From Paracoccaceae bacterium (GTDB lineage: Bacteria; Pseudomonadota; Alphaproteobacteria; Rhodobacterales; Rhodobacteraceae), in contig JANZZL010000031.1 of NCBI GenBank assembly GCA_026419405.1, positions 36,088 through 100,087 on the forward strand: DNA of 64,000 bases, read 5' to 3'. Numbering within the stretch: position 1 is the first letter of the stretch; the number at the start of each line of letters is the position of its first letter. The position numbers were made by a program, and so were the translations under genes. The notes below the pieces were generated by a model that was given only the letters and a program-made list of their open reading frames with translations, was not told the DNA's origin and did not search any database. Positions 35,541 through 44,705 of this stretch are shown here, piece after piece.

Positions 35541-36457
35541 GGCACCGGCCCGTCGAGATGACCGGTGAAGCGGCGCAGGGAATGGGCGCGCGCGATTTCC
35601 TCGCAGGAGGCGCGCGCGAGGTCGAGGCGGGGCAGGAACTCGACCTCGGACACCGGCCTGCCGCGGACGAGCGCGAGGAAATCGGCCATGATCGCCAGGA
35701 ACATCGCGTTGCGGTCCTGCTCGAACAGCCGTTCGCGGTCGCCGTCGAGAAAGCGCCCGGTGTGGAAGTCGAGCACCCGGCGGCGCTGCGTGCCCGCGAT
35801 CTCCACCCGGCGGATCGGCACGGGGGCAAGGTAGTCCATCGCGACCGTGCCCTGCACCGGGCCGGCGCGCGCGACCTGGGTCGCCATGTCCACGCCGGGA
35901 TAGCGGACATGGCCGAGGCTTTCCACGTCGGAGATGACGCCGCCGAACAGGCAGTGCGCCATGTCGAGCTCGTGGCAGAGGTCGAGCAGCACGCCGCCGC
36001 CCTCGGGCCGGGCGGCGTAGCTTTCCGCGAAGGTCCAGTTCGCGCGCCACTTCGTCACGTCGTGGCCGATCTCGAAGGTGTAGCGGAAGGCGTCCGAGAG
36101 ATCCTGCGCGGCCAGGTGCCGGAAGGCCGGGTTGTAGCGCATCATGAAGCCGACCATGCTGCGCTCGAGGATCGGGCCGGCGGCGGCGTAGATCGCCGAG
36201 ACCTCGTCGGGCTCGGCCGCGAGGGGCTTCTCGATGTAGAGCGGGATGCCTGCGTCGGCCGCCGCCGCGATCAGCTCCAGCCGGATCTGCGTCTCGGTGG
36301 CGATCACCGCGGCATCCCAGCCTTCCGCCAGCCGGGCCAGCGCGCCGCCGATGCCGCCTGCGCGCATCGACTGCGCCTCGGCCGCGACGCCGAGGCGGTC
36401 GAGGTTCTCGGCGTGGCGCCGCCCGATCGAGCCGGTTCCGATGACAAGCACTCTCAT
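35537..36457 (-). CDS. Gfo/Idh/MocA family oxidoreductase (surface-sugar operon)
   Basis: 306 residues. The Rossmann motif VLVIGTGSIGRRHAENL is at the N-terminus, YIEKPLAAEP is near residue 73-82 and the HELDMAHCLFGG segment lies in the catalytic domain. Unlike the copy at 2676 it belongs to the short class found with sugar cytidylyltransferases. First gene of the three-gene run; its stop overlaps the next ATG. Likely acts on a precursor of the CMP-activated sugar; inferred from context. Confidence 0.83.
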   Translation of the reverse strand: MRVLVIGTGSIGRRHAENLDRLGVAAEAQSMRAGGIGGALARLAEGWDAAVIATETQIRLELIAAAADAGIPLYIEKPLAAEPDEVSAIYAAAGPILERSMVGFMMRYNPAFRHLAAQDLSDAFRYTFEIGHDVTKWRANWTFAESYAARPEGGGVLLDLCHELDMAHCLFGGVISDVESLGHVRYPGVDMATQVARAGPVQGTVAMDYLAPVPIRRVEIAGTQRRRVLDFHTGRFLDGDRERLFEQDRNAMFLAIMADFLALVRGRPVSEVEFLPRLDLARASCEEIARAHSLRRFTGHLDGPVP

Positions 36458-36615
36458 GCCGCCTGCGTAGCGGATGCCCCCGCCTCGGGCAACCGCCGCC
36501 CGCCGCGACCCTCGGCGGGGGGCCGCCCGGCGCTGCGCCGCGGCGGAGCTTTGTGTTTCTCGGCCGGGGAAAGTCGTGTAGGCTCAGACCGCGCGCAACC
36601 GGGGGGAGAATCCGA

Positions 36616-36843
36616 ATGTGTGCCCAGCGCAGCATGGTCCTCGGCGACCATACCTTCACGACGAGCGGCGAGTATGACGGGCTGATCGGCGGCACCGCCA
36701 CCGTGGCGCGCGGCGTCGAGCTCACGCTCAGGGGCCTGGTCGGCGGCGACCTGATCGTCGAGCCCGGGGCGATCGTGCGGCTCTGGGCGATCGTCGGCGG
36801 GCGCTGCGTGAACCACGGCGGCTCGGTCCTCGAGCAGGTCTGA
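36616..36843 (+). CDS. Small beta-solenoid (bactofilin-like) protein
   Basis: 75 residues, not a named family. After MCAQRSMVLGD the sequence alternates hydrophobic and Gly/Val residues with about 16-18-residue turns (GLIGGTATVARGVELTLRG, then VGGDLIVEPGAIVRLWAIVG), as in right-handed beta-solenoids such as polymer-forming bactofilins, but with only about three coils. No signal peptide. GGGGGGAGAATCCGA precedes the ATG, a strong ribosome-binding site, which supports this as a real gene despite its size. Monocistronic between the sugar operon and lysE. Confidence 0.65.
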   Translation: MCAQRSMVLGDHTFTTSGEYDGLIGGTATVARGVELTLRGLVGGDLIVEPGAIVRLWAIVGGRCVNHGGSVLEQV

Positions 36844-36874
36844 CCGTACGCCTCCGGCGCGGGCTGCCGCCCGG

Positions 36875-36888
36875 ATGATCCAGATCAA
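36875..36888. promoter_or_regulatory. FnrL/CRP-family binding site
   Basis: ATGATCCAGATCAA matches the FNR consensus TTGAT-N4-ATCAA at nine of ten specified positions and is close to the FnrL boxes known upstream of Rhodobacter oxygen-regulated genes. It is centred about 67 bases upstream of the LysE start at 36949 and 38 bases downstream of the solenoid gene stop. It predicts oxygen- or NO-dependent control of the downstream transcript. Confidence 0.5.
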
Positions 36889-36948
36889 GTCGCTTGCGCC
36901 CGACGCGGGATACGGCATGGTCAGCCTCCGTCATCCGTCCGCGCCGAG

Positions 36949-37524
36949 ATGAGCACGCTTGCCTTTGTCACCGCCGTTCTGGCCCTGCTTGCCGCGCCGG
37001 GCCCGACGAACACGCTGATGTGTCTTGCCGGCGCTGCGGGCGGTCCGGGGCGCGTCCTGCGGCTCCTGCCGGCGGAGCTGCTGGGCTATCTCTCGGCCAT
37101 CCTCCCGATCGGCTGGGTCGGCGCCCACCTGCTGGCGCAGGCGCCGGTGGCGGCCGCTGTCCTCAAGGTCGTGGCGGCGGCCTGGGTGATGACGCTCGCC
37201 ATCCGGCTCTGGACGCCGCCCGCGGCCGCGGCGGGCGGCGGTGCGGTCGGGTTCGGGTCGGTCTTCGTGACCACGCTGCTCAACCCCAAGGCGCTCGTCT
37301 TCGGCCTGGTGCTGCTGCCGCCGCCCGGCGATCCGGCCTTTGCGGCGCGGCTGGGGCTGTTCTGCCTGATGGTCGCGGGCGTGGCGCTCGCCTGGGGCAC
37401 GGCCGGCTCGCTCGCGCGGATCGGCGGGAACCTCGCCGGGCGGATGCGCGCGATCCACCGCATCGCCTCGGTCTGGCTCTCGGCCGTCGCCGTCGGCCTC
37501 GTCGCGGGCGCGCTCGGCGCCTGA
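36949..37524 (+). CDS. LysE family exporter
   Basis: 191 residues with about six hydrophobic segments. The N-terminal AAPGPTNTLMCLAGAAGG and the central FVTTLLNPKALVFGLVLLP are the two signatures of LysE/RhtB amino-acid exporters. Substrate is unknown. It is preceded by an FnrL-like site and followed 90 bases later by rlmN. A weak GCCGAG precedes the ATG. Confidence 0.85.
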   Translation: MSTLAFVTAVLALLAAPGPTNTLMCLAGAAGGPGRVLRLLPAELLGYLSAILPIGWVGAHLLAQAPVAAAVLKVVAAAWVMTLAIRLWTPPAAAAGGGAVGFGSVFVTTLLNPKALVFGLVLLPPPGDPAFAARLGLFCLMVAGVALAWGTAGSLARIGGNLAGRMRAIHRIASVWLSAVAVGLVAGALGA

Positions 37525-37535
37525 GCGGGGCGGGC

Positions 37536-37564
37536 TGTTCCAATCCCGCGCGCGATCCTATATC
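37536..37564 (+). promoter_or_regulatory. Possible promoter of rlmN
   Basis: TGTTCC and TATATC are spaced by 17 bases, 51 bases upstream of the rlmN ATG, in the locally least GC-rich part of the lysE-rlmN gap. The -10 hexamer matches four of six positions; the -35 match is poor. Confidence 0.25.
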
Positions 37565-37614
37565 TGGGCGGCCCTTCCGCCCGCACCGGGAACCGCCTGC
37601 GAGGACCGCCCGCG

Positions 37615-38793
37615 ATGACCGCCGCCCCGATCACACCGGACGTGACGACCGTTCCGCGCAGGCTGCCCGAGAGCGGCCCGGTGAACCTGGTCGGGCTCAC
37701 CCGCGAGGGGCTGCGGCAGGCGCTGCTGGCGATCGGCACGCCCGAGGCGCAGGTGCGCATGCGCGTCGGCCAGATCTGGCAGTGGATCTACCACTGGGGC
37801 GTGCGCGACTTCGCGGCGATGACGAACCTTGCCAGGGACTACCGCGCGCGGCTGGCCGAGCACTTCGTCATCGCGCTGCCCGAGGTCGTCGCGCGGCAGG
37901 TCTCGGCCGACGGCACGCGGAAGTATCTGGTGCGCATCGCCGGCGGCCACGAGGTGGAGACGGTCTACATCCCCGAGGAGGATCGGGGCACGCTCTGCGT
38001 CTCCTCGCAGGTCGGCTGCACGCTCACCTGCTCGTTCTGCCACACCGGCACGCAGAAGCTGGTCAGGAACCTGACCGCGGGCGAGATCGTGGGCCAGGTG
38101 ATGCTGGCGCGCGACGACCTTGGCGAATGGCCGAAGCCCGGCGTGCCGAAGGACGAGACGCGGCTTCTGTCGAACATCGTGCTGATGGGCATGGGCGAGC
38201 CGCTCTACAACTTCGAGGCGGTGCGCGACGCCATGCGCATCGTGATGGACGGCGAGGGGATCGCGCTGTCGCGGCGGCGGATCACGCTCTCCACCTCGGG
38301 CGTGGTGCCCGAGATCGCCCGCTGCGCGACCGAGATCGGCTGCCTGCTGGCGGTAAGCTTCCACGCCACGACCGACGCGGTGCGCGACCGGCTGGTGCCG
38401 ATCAACCGGCGCTGGAACATCGCGACGCTGCTCAATGCGCTGCGCGACTATCCGCGGCTGTCGAATTCCGAGCGGATCACCTTCGAATACGTGATGCTCA
38501 AGGGCGTGAACGACAGCGACGAGGACGCCCGCCGACTGGTGCAGCTGATCGCCGGCATCCCGGCCAAGATCAACCTGATCCCGTTCAACCCCTGGCCCGG
38601 CGCGCCCTACGAGCGGTCGGACTGGGAGCGCATCGAGGCCTTCGCCGACATCGTGCACAAGGCGGGCTATGCCTCGCCCATCCGCACGCCGCGGGGCGAG
38701 GACATCATGGCCGCCTGCGGCCAGCTCAGGAGCGCGACCGAGCGGGCCCGGAAGAGCCGCGCCGAGATCGCCGCCGAGGCGGGGCTGGGCTGA
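37615..38793 (+). CDS. rlmN: Dual-specificity rRNA/tRNA adenine C2-methyltransferase
   Basis: Radical-SAM enzyme that methylates C2 of A2503 in 23S rRNA and A37 in some tRNAs. 392 residues. The cluster motif CTLTCSFC is at residues 135-142, followed by [34 protein letters not shown] and [16 protein letters not shown] are present, and the C-terminal catalytic Cys lies in [23 protein letters not shown] precedes the ATG. Confidence 0.96.
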   Translation: MTAAPITPDVTTVPRRLPESGPVNLVGLTREGLRQALLAIGTPEAQVRMRVGQIWQWIYHWGVRDFAAMTNLARDYRARLAEHFVIALPEVVARQVSADGTRKYLVRIAGGHEVETVYIPEEDRGTLCVSSQVGCTLTCSFCHTGTQKLVRNLTAGEIVGQVMLARDDLGEWPKPGVPKDETRLLSNIVLMGMGEPLYNFEAVRDAMRIVMDGEGIALSRRRITLSTSGVVPEIARCATEIGCLLAVSFHATTDAVRDRLVPINRRWNIATLLNALRDYPRLSNSERITFEYVMLKGVNDSDEDARRLVQLIAGIPAKINLIPFNPWPGAPYERSDWERIEAFADIVHKAGYASPIRTPRGEDIMAACGQLRSATERARKSRAEIAAEAGLG

Positions 38794-38852
38794 GCCGGCC
38801 GCGCCGTGGCCCGGCCCTTGCGGGCGGCGGGGGGAAGTGCGAGAGTCGCCCG

Positions 38853-39233
38853 ATGATCCACCCGGCGATCCGAACGGCAGGCGGGCGGGCAGGCGCAGTG
38901 GCGCGGCTGCTCGCGGCGATCCTGCTCGTGGTCGCGCTCGCGGTCCCCGGCTGGCAGCGGCCGGCCGCCGCCGCCCCGGCCGCGGGCGGCCTGTCGGCAC
39001 AGGGCCTGTCGCACGAGGCGGTGCTGCCGGAGGCGGCCGCCGTCCTGCGCGCGGCGCCGGCGGGCGAGACGCCGCTCCGCCCGGCCGCTCCGCCCGCGCT
39101 CGTGCCGGCGGCGGGGGCGGTTCCCGCGGCTCCGGCCGCCGGGAGGGTGGCCGCAGCGGCCGACCCCGGCGGGATCCCGCCGGCGCGGCATCCGGTCCGC
39201 CCCGGATCGCAGGCACCCCCGGCGCAGGTCTGA
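38853..39233 (+). CDS. Hypothetical exported Ala/Pro-rich protein
   Basis: 126 residues, no recognised family. An N-terminal basic stretch and hydrophobic core (RLLAAILLVVALAVPGWQ) look like a signal peptide or anchor, followed by a low-complexity Ala/Pro/Val region. GGGGGGAAG lies about 20 bases upstream of the ATG, somewhat far. Codon bias is compatible with coding, but composition is also what random GC-rich DNA would give, so it may not be a gene. Confidence 0.4.
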   Translation: MIHPAIRTAGGRAGAVARLLAAILLVVALAVPGWQRPAAAAPAAGGLSAQGLSHEAVLPEAAAVLRAAPAGETPLRPAAPPALVPAAGAVPAAPAAGRVAAAADPGGIPPARHPVRPGSQAPPAQV

Positions 39234-39369
39234 CCGCGACGCCGCGCCTGCAGGGGGCGGCGCCGGCGACCGGCATCGCGGCCGACCGGCCGCGGCCGCT
39301 CGAGGCTGCGCGGGACCGCTCCGCAGGGGTGGCCCGTGCCTCTGCGATCCCATGTTCAGGACCACAACC

Positions 39370-39573
39370 ATGCTCAACAACATCGGCCTTCCGGGCCTTC
39401 TTCTCATCGTCGTCGTCACGCTGCTGCTGTTCGGGCGCGGCAAGATCAGCGGTGTCATGGCCGAGCTCGGCAGCGGCATCACCGCCTTCCGCAAGGGCCT
39501 GCGCGAGGGCGAGGAGCCCCCGCCGCCGCCGGCCCTTTCCGAGGCGCCCGCCGCGAAGGACGACACGCCATGA
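39370..39573 (+). CDS. tatA: TatA/TatE family twin-arginine translocase subunit
   Basis: 67 residues. One N-terminal transmembrane helix (LNNIGLPGLLLIVVVTLLL) and the hallmark FGRGKISGVMAELGSGITAF hinge and amphipathic helix, then an acidic/Pro-rich tail. Forms the pore-like component of the Tat system for folded proteins. tatB and tatC do not follow; instead the next gene overlaps by ATGA. An upstream ATG at 39352 would add six residues. It may be a TatE-like paralogue. Confidence 0.82.
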   Translation: MLNNIGLPGLLLIVVVTLLLFGRGKISGVMAELGSGITAFRKGLREGEEPPPPPALSEAPAAKDDTP

Positions 39574-39947
39574 CCCCGTCCGGCCTGTCGCTGCTGGGCG
39601 GGCTGCTTCCGGCGGCCGGCGCGATCGCGCTCGTCGGCGCCGCCCTGCGCGACCGCGCGCGGCGGCCGCGGACCGAACGGCGGTCCGCCGTGCCCATGTC
39701 GTTCCCCATCGAGCCGCCCGCCGGGCCTGACCCCCGGCGGGGTGCGCGGCGGGTGCAGGCGCCCCGGCCGCCGGGCGCCTGCCGTGTCTGCGGCACCGAG
39801 ACGCCCGCCGGCGAGACGACCTGCGCCCGCTGCGCGCGCGAGGCCGCGCCCGGACGCCAGGGCGGCGTGACCACCCTGATGCACTGGGCCGTCTTCGTTG
39901 CGATGATGACCGCGATCATCGGCGCGGGCTGCCTCGTCGCGCCCTAG
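39570..39947 (+). CDS. Hypothetical membrane protein with zinc-ribbon motif
   Basis: 125 residues. An N-terminal hydrophobic segment ([19 protein letters not shown]) is followed by a basic Pro/Arg linker, a double CxxC zinc-ribbon-like motif ([18 protein letters not shown], residues about 70-87) and a C-terminal hydrophobic segment ([19 protein letters not shown]). Its ATG overlaps the tatA stop, so the two should be made together. No named family recognised. Confidence 0.65.
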   Translation: MTPSGLSLLGGLLPAAGAIALVGAALRDRARRPRTERRSAVPMSFPIEPPAGPDPRRGARRVQAPRPPGACRVCGTETPAGETTCARCAREAAPGRQGGVTTLMHWAVFVAMMTAIIGAGCLVAP

Positions 39948-39968
39948 GTGCCGGCCGGGATCTGCGCA

Positions 39969-40000
39969 GCGATGCGGCCTCCGCGCGGGGGCCGCATCGC
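39969..40000. terminator. Bidirectional hairpin between convergent genes
   Basis: A perfect 11-bp inverted repeat (GCGATGCGGCC/GGCCGCATCGC, 10-nt loop) lies between the zinc-ribbon gene (ends 39947) and the convergent EF-G-like gene (ends 40039). No T tract; its central position suggests shared termination. Confidence 0.55.
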
Positions 40001-40038
40001 GACCCCGTGGCAGCAGATGGCATCCGCCGGTCTGCCGC

Positions 40039-41976
40039 CTAGCCCACCGCCGCAAGCCGCGCCTTGCTCACCGCCTCGGCCTCGCGGCCGTAGACCTCCT
40101 CGTAGTGGTCGAAGCTGGTGGTGAACCAGGCCGTGCCCTGCGTGGCGCCGGCGAGCGCCGTCACCAGATCGTCGAGCGAGGCGGCCGGCAGCAGCGCGCG
40201 GAACACGTCCCAGCCGCGCTGGGCGGGGTCGGCCTCGAAGCCGAGCACCTGGCCCTTGAGCGTGCCGAACAGCGGGATGAGCTGGCCGGTGAACACCGAG
40301 GGGACATGCACCTCGACCCGTTCGATCCCCTGGAGCAGGACGGGATGCGCCGCCTCCAGCGCCTCGCGCACGGCGGCGCGGCCGGCGGTGCGGAAGGCGT
40401 GGTCGGAGGAATCGACCGCATGGTGCTTGCCGTCGGTCAGCGTGACCGCCACGTCGATCACCCGGAAGCCGAGCGGCCCGCGCACGAGGGCGTCCTCAGC
40501 CCCGGCCTCGACCGCGGGGATGTAGTTGCGCGGCACCGCGCCGCCCTTCACCGTCTCGTCGAAGGCGAAGCCCTCGCCGCGCGGCCGGGGGGCGAGGGTG
40601 ATCGCCACCTCGGCGAACTGCCCGGCGCCGCCCGTCTGCTTCTTGTGGCGGTGGCGGACCTCGGCGCGGCCGGTCACCGTCTCGCGCCAGTTGCCGCCCA
40701 CGGGGCGTTCGGTCACGGGGATGCCGAAGTCCTCGGCGAGGTGCGCCAGCACGCGGCGCAGGTGCATCGGCCCCTGGACGCGGATGATGGCCTCGCCGCC
40801 CTCCTCGGCGGTCTCGACCGAGAGCGCGGGGTCCGTCTCCTGCAGGCGGGCGAGGGCTGCGGAGAGGCGCACGTCGTCGCGGTCGTTCTGCGGGACGATG
40901 ATGCGCCCGAGCACCGGCGGGTGGCCGCGCGCCCAGTCCGGCGCCGGCAGGGCGCCGCCCGGCGTCAGCACCTGGCCGGCGGCCAGATGGTCGGACTTGA
41001 CCGCAAGCGCGATGTCGCCCTCGCCGAGCGGCGAGGCCGCGCCGCCGCCGCCGGGCGCAAGCAGGCCGCCGATGTTGCCGCCGCCGAGCTGCGTGCCCTG
41101 CGCGATCCCGCCCGCGAGCGCGCGCAGGAACGAGACCTTGCCGAGGTGCCTGCGGTTCTGGGCGTGGAACACCACGGCGGCCGGCGCGGGGTCGGCGGAG
41201 GCAAGGCGCGCGGCCAGCGCCGCGGGCGGCGGCGCCTCGTGGCGCAGCGCCTTCATCAGCCGCATGATGCCGTTGCGGTGCGATGCCGCCCCGAGCAGCA
41301 CCGGGATCACCTCGCCGCGGGCGAATTCCCGCGCGGCGATGGCATAGAGCGCCTCGCTCGCGGGGACGCGGTCCTCGATCAGCTCCTCGAGCAGCGTCTC
41401 GTCGAAGTCGGCCATGTGCTCGAGCAGCTCGCCCCGGGCCTCGTGCTCGCGCTCGACGAGGTCGGCCGGCAGCTCGACGAGGGTGGAGCTCTGCCCCTCG
41501 CGGTAGCGCCAGGCGCGTTCGGAGATCAGGTCCACCGCCCCGACGACCCGGCCGCCCTCGCGGATCGGAACCTGGCGCAGCGCGAGCACGTGCCCGGTGT
41601 AGGCCTGCAGCGCGGCGACGATGTCGCGCACCCGCCCTTCGGCGGCATCCATCTTGTTGATGAAGACGAGGGTCGGCGTGCCGGCGGCCTCGAGCGCCCG
41701 CAGGTAGGGCGCGGCAAGGACCGCGGCGCCGGGATCGGGCGGCACGACCAGCACCGCGGCATCGGCCGCCATCAGGATCGGCCCGGCCATGCCGGCCCAG
41801 TCGGGCCCGCCGGCGAGTTCCAGCGCGGCCCAGTTCTCGCCCATGAAGGGGAAGGTGGTCAGGGTGAGGTGGTCGGCCTCCTCGCGGGCCGAGCCGTGGC
41901 CCTCGAGATGCGCGAGCTGCGCGACGAGCGCCGACTTGCCCGCCCCCGCCGGGCCCAGAACCGCGACCGTTCGCAT
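40039..41976 (-). CDS. Elongation factor G-like GTPase (divergent EF-G paralogue)
   Basis: 645 residues with EF-G domain order. The G1 loop is GPAGAGKSA and G4 is INKMD, but the G3 DTPGH motif is replaced by ELAGGPDW, so the catalytic His of classical EF-G is absent. Later parts are well kept: domain III, then a domain IV segment [13 protein letters not shown] with [17 protein letters not shown], and domain [21 protein letters not shown]. The ATG at 41976 follows GGGAGGATACGCCG. Ribosome translocase activity is doubtful; a role in stalled-ribosome or stress physiology is conceivable. Not next to ribosomal genes. Confidence 0.85.
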   Translation of the reverse strand: MRTVAVLGPAGAGKSALVAQLAHLEGHGSAREEADHLTLTTFPFMGENWAALELAGGPDWAGMAGPILMAADAAVLVVPPDPGAAVLAAPYLRALEAAGTPTLVFINKMDAAEGRVRDIVAALQAYTGHVLALRQVPIREGGRVVGAVDLISERAWRYREGQSSTLVELPADLVEREHEARGELLEHMADFDETLLEELIEDRVPASEALYAIAAREFARGEVIPVLLGAASHRNGIMRLMKALRHEAPPPAALAARLASADPAPAAVVFHAQNRRHLGKVSFLRALAGGIAQGTQLGGGNIGGLLAPGGGGAASPLGEGDIALAVKSDHLAAGQVLTPGGALPAPDWARGHPPVLGRIIVPQNDRDDVRLSAALARLQETDPALSVETAEEGGEAIIRVQGPMHLRRVLAHLAEDFGIPVTERPVGGNWRETVTGRAEVRHRHKKQTGGAGQFAEVAITLAPRPRGEGFAFDETVKGGAVPRNYIPAVEAGAEDALVRGPLGFRVIDVAVTLTDGKHHAVDSSDHAFRTAGRAAVREALEAAHPVLLQGIERVEVHVPSVFTGQLIPLFGTLKGQVLGFEADPAQRGWDVFRALLPAASLDDLVTALAGATQGTAWFTTSFDHYEEVYGREAEAVSKARLAAVG

Positions 41977-42060
41977 CGGCGTATCCTCCCTGTTCGGTGC
42001 CATCCCTGGCGCCGGAGCGGGGAGCCGGACCCCCGCGGTCCGTGCGTCATGGCGCCATCC

Positions 42061-42945
42061 TCAGCCGTCGCGGCGCCCGCCGTCAACCGCGGGCTGCGGC
42101 TCGCGGCCCGGAATCCCGGCACGCCGCTGCCCCGCGCCGGGCCAGCCGTCGATCGCCTCGATCGCCTCGGCCGCGGTCTCGACGTAGCGGAACAGCTCGA
42201 GGTCCTCGGGCGCGATGGTGCCGGCCTCGGCCAGCGCCTGCCAGTTCACGATGCGCTCCCAGAACGCCCGCCCGAAGAGCAGCAGCGGGATGCGCTCCAT
42301 CCGGCCGGTCTGGATCAGGGTGAGGGTCTCGAACAGCTCGTCGAAGGTGCCGAAGCCGCCGGGAAACACCGCGACCGCCTTCGCCCGCAGCAGGAAGTGC
42401 ATCTTGCGGATGCCGAAGTAGTGGAAGTTGAAGCTGAGCTCGGGGGTGATGTAGCGGTTCGGCGCCTGCTCGTGCGGCAGCACGATGTTGAGCCCGATCG
42501 ACACCCCGCCCGCCTCGGCCGCGCCGCGGTTGCCCGCCTCCATCACGCCGGGGCCGCCGCCGGTGACGATGACGTGTTCGCGGTGATCGTTCTGCCGCGC
42601 GCGCAGGGTCACGAGGCGGGCGAACTCGCGCGCCTCGTCGTAGTAGCGCGACAGCTCCGCCAGGGTCGCGGTCTGCGCGGTGTGGCGCAGCGAGGGCTCG
42701 GGGATGCGCGCGCCGCCGAACAGCACCACCGTCGATTTCACCCCGTATTCCGACATCAGGATCTCGGGCTTGAGCAGCTCGAGCTGCAGGCGGACGGGCC
42801 GCAGTTCGTCGCGGCAGAGGAAGTCGGGGTCGGCGAAGGCCAGCCGGTAGGAGGGCGAGAGCGCCTGCGGCGTGGCGGGGGTGTGGCGCGCGCTCTCGAT
42901 GTCCTCGTGCGCCTTGCGGAAGGGGTGGCTCGCCTCGTCGTTCAT
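42061..42945 (-). CDS. TIGR00730/LOG family Rossmann-fold protein
   Basis: 294 residues of the lysine-decarboxylase-like LOG superfamily, long form. The signature [14 protein letters not shown] lies near residue 128 and [20 protein letters not shown] near 201. Characterised relatives hydrolyse nucleoside 5'-monophosphates (cytokinin riboside monophosphate phosphoribohydrolase) and are not lysine decarboxylases. The ATG follows AAGGAGCCGACGC. Divergent from dapD, 147 bases between starts. Confidence 0.85.
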   Translation of the reverse strand: MNDEASHPFRKAHEDIESARHTPATPQALSPSYRLAFADPDFLCRDELRPVRLQLELLKPEILMSEYGVKSTVVLFGGARIPEPSLRHTAQTATLAELSRYYDEAREFARLVTLRARQNDHREHVIVTGGGPGVMEAGNRGAAEAGGVSIGLNIVLPHEQAPNRYITPELSFNFHYFGIRKMHFLLRAKAVAVFPGGFGTFDELFETLTLIQTGRMERIPLLLFGRAFWERIVNWQALAEAGTIAPEDLELFRYVETAAEAIEAIDGWPGAGQRRAGIPGREPQPAVDGGRRDG

Positions 42946-43092
42946 GCGTCGGCTCCTTGTCGGTTTCCTGGCATCGGGCCTGTCCGGCGGCTGCGGTCGC
43001 GGACCGCCCGACGCATCGGGCGCGCCGATCCATTGTGCCCCTGGCCTCTGCCGGCTATAGCCGGTGCCGATCTCTGGCAAGGGGGCCCGCCG

Positions 43093-43920
<828 letters not shown>

Positions 43921-43971
43921 CGGGCGCGGGGCAGCCGGTCCCGCGCCGGGGCCGTCGCCGGGCGCGGGCCT

Positions 43972-44123
43972 GCGCCGCCGGCGCGCGCACGGCCGGCCCG
44001 CCGCCGCCCTTGTCCACGAGGACGGAGACGCCGCGCCGCCGGCGCGCGCGCGGCCGGCCCGAACTAACGTCCACCTCCTACACCCTAGCCCTGGCGCCGC
44101 CTGCGCGCGCGTGGCCGGCCCTG
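43972..44123. repeat. Three 29-30-nt repeats at exact 61-bp spacing (CRISPR-like geometry)
   Basis: Copies begin at 43972, 44033 and 44094. Each starts GCGCCGCC, continues with a run of GCGCGC, and ends in GGCCGGCCC. The first two differ at one of 29 positions; the third has a few changes. Between them are two unlike 32-nt segments, 44001-44032 and 44062-44093; the second is strikingly AT-richer than the surroundings. 29-nt repeats with 32-nt spacers and a degenerate last repeat are the geometry of type I-E CRISPR arrays, but no cas gene is in the window and the repeat does not look like a known class. Confidence 0.5.
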
Positions 44124-44543
44124 GCCCCGGCACCGGCCGCGACCGCCCGCGCCGGGCTTCCGGGCAGCGGTCGCCGCGCGGCTCCCGGCGCCCGACGGCT
44201 GGCAGCGGGGGAGCGGGCGAGGCCGCGGCGGCCGGGCGCTGCCGAACCCTGCCGGGACGGATGCGCTGGCGCGGATGCCGGTGTCGCCCTTTCTTCCGCG
44301 TTGCCCGGTGCGGGCGCGCCCGGCGGGGCGGAACCGGGGGCCGCGCCGGGAACGGCCACCGGGAGGGCCCGCGCCGGCCTCCGGGCGGGAACCGGAAGGT
44401 GATCGTCCCGCCCCTGCCGGCGGCGGGCCGCCCGATCTCCCCGAACTCGCCTTCGGGGCGGTCAACACCAGTGGCGCCGGCCTCGGGCTTGCCCATGCCG
44501 GGCCCGCGATCCCCGCTGCCGGGTCGCCCGGCTGAGGGGGCAT

Positions 44544-44660
44544 ATGCTCGGCGTCCCGCGCCCGGACCCCGGCCGGCGGCGGATCCTGGCCGGCGGTGGC
44601 GCGGTGCTGCCCGCGTCCGTGAGCTGCGCGCGGGGCCCAGCCGCAACCGAGGGGCGTTGA
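44544..44660 (+). CDS. Possible small protein or remnant with Tat-signal-like start
   Basis: 38 codons from an ATG preceded by GAGGGGGCAT. The product begins MLGVPRPDPGRRRILAGGGA: an RRRxL twin-arginine-like motif and a short hydrophobic Gly/Ala/Val core, then SVSCARGPAATEGR and stop. It could be the surviving 5' end of a lost Tat-exported protein gene, a genuine small protein, or chance in GC-rich DNA. Confidence 0.2.
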   Translation: MLGVPRPDPGRRRILAGGGAVLPASVSCARGPAATEGR

Positions 44661-44705
44661 CAAGCCCCCGCCGTCCGGGCGAGGCGGGACGCGGAGGGCC
44701 GGGCG

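Larger units (their letters stand above)
43921..44705. other. Long intergenic region between dapD and the next gene
   Basis: 785 bases without a convincing gene, unusual in this compact window. It holds a three-copy 61-bp-period repeat (43972-44123), a very GC-rich stretch with many inverted repeats (44124-44520), and a 38-codon open frame with a ribosome-binding site and a Tat-signal-like start (44544-44660). All longer frames here show Arg/Pro/Gly/Ala-rich composition typical of non-coding GC-rich DNA. Confidence 0.7.

Noticed and set aside
39234..39369. Possible continuation of the Ala/Pro-rich protein into tatA
   Set aside because: A stop at 39233 closes the frame, and the tatA start has its own conserved N-terminus.
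44124..44520. Candidate protein-coding frames in the dapD-dapE gap
   Set aside because: All are Arg/Pro/Gly/Ala-rich, without ribosome-binding sites or patterned hydrophobicity.
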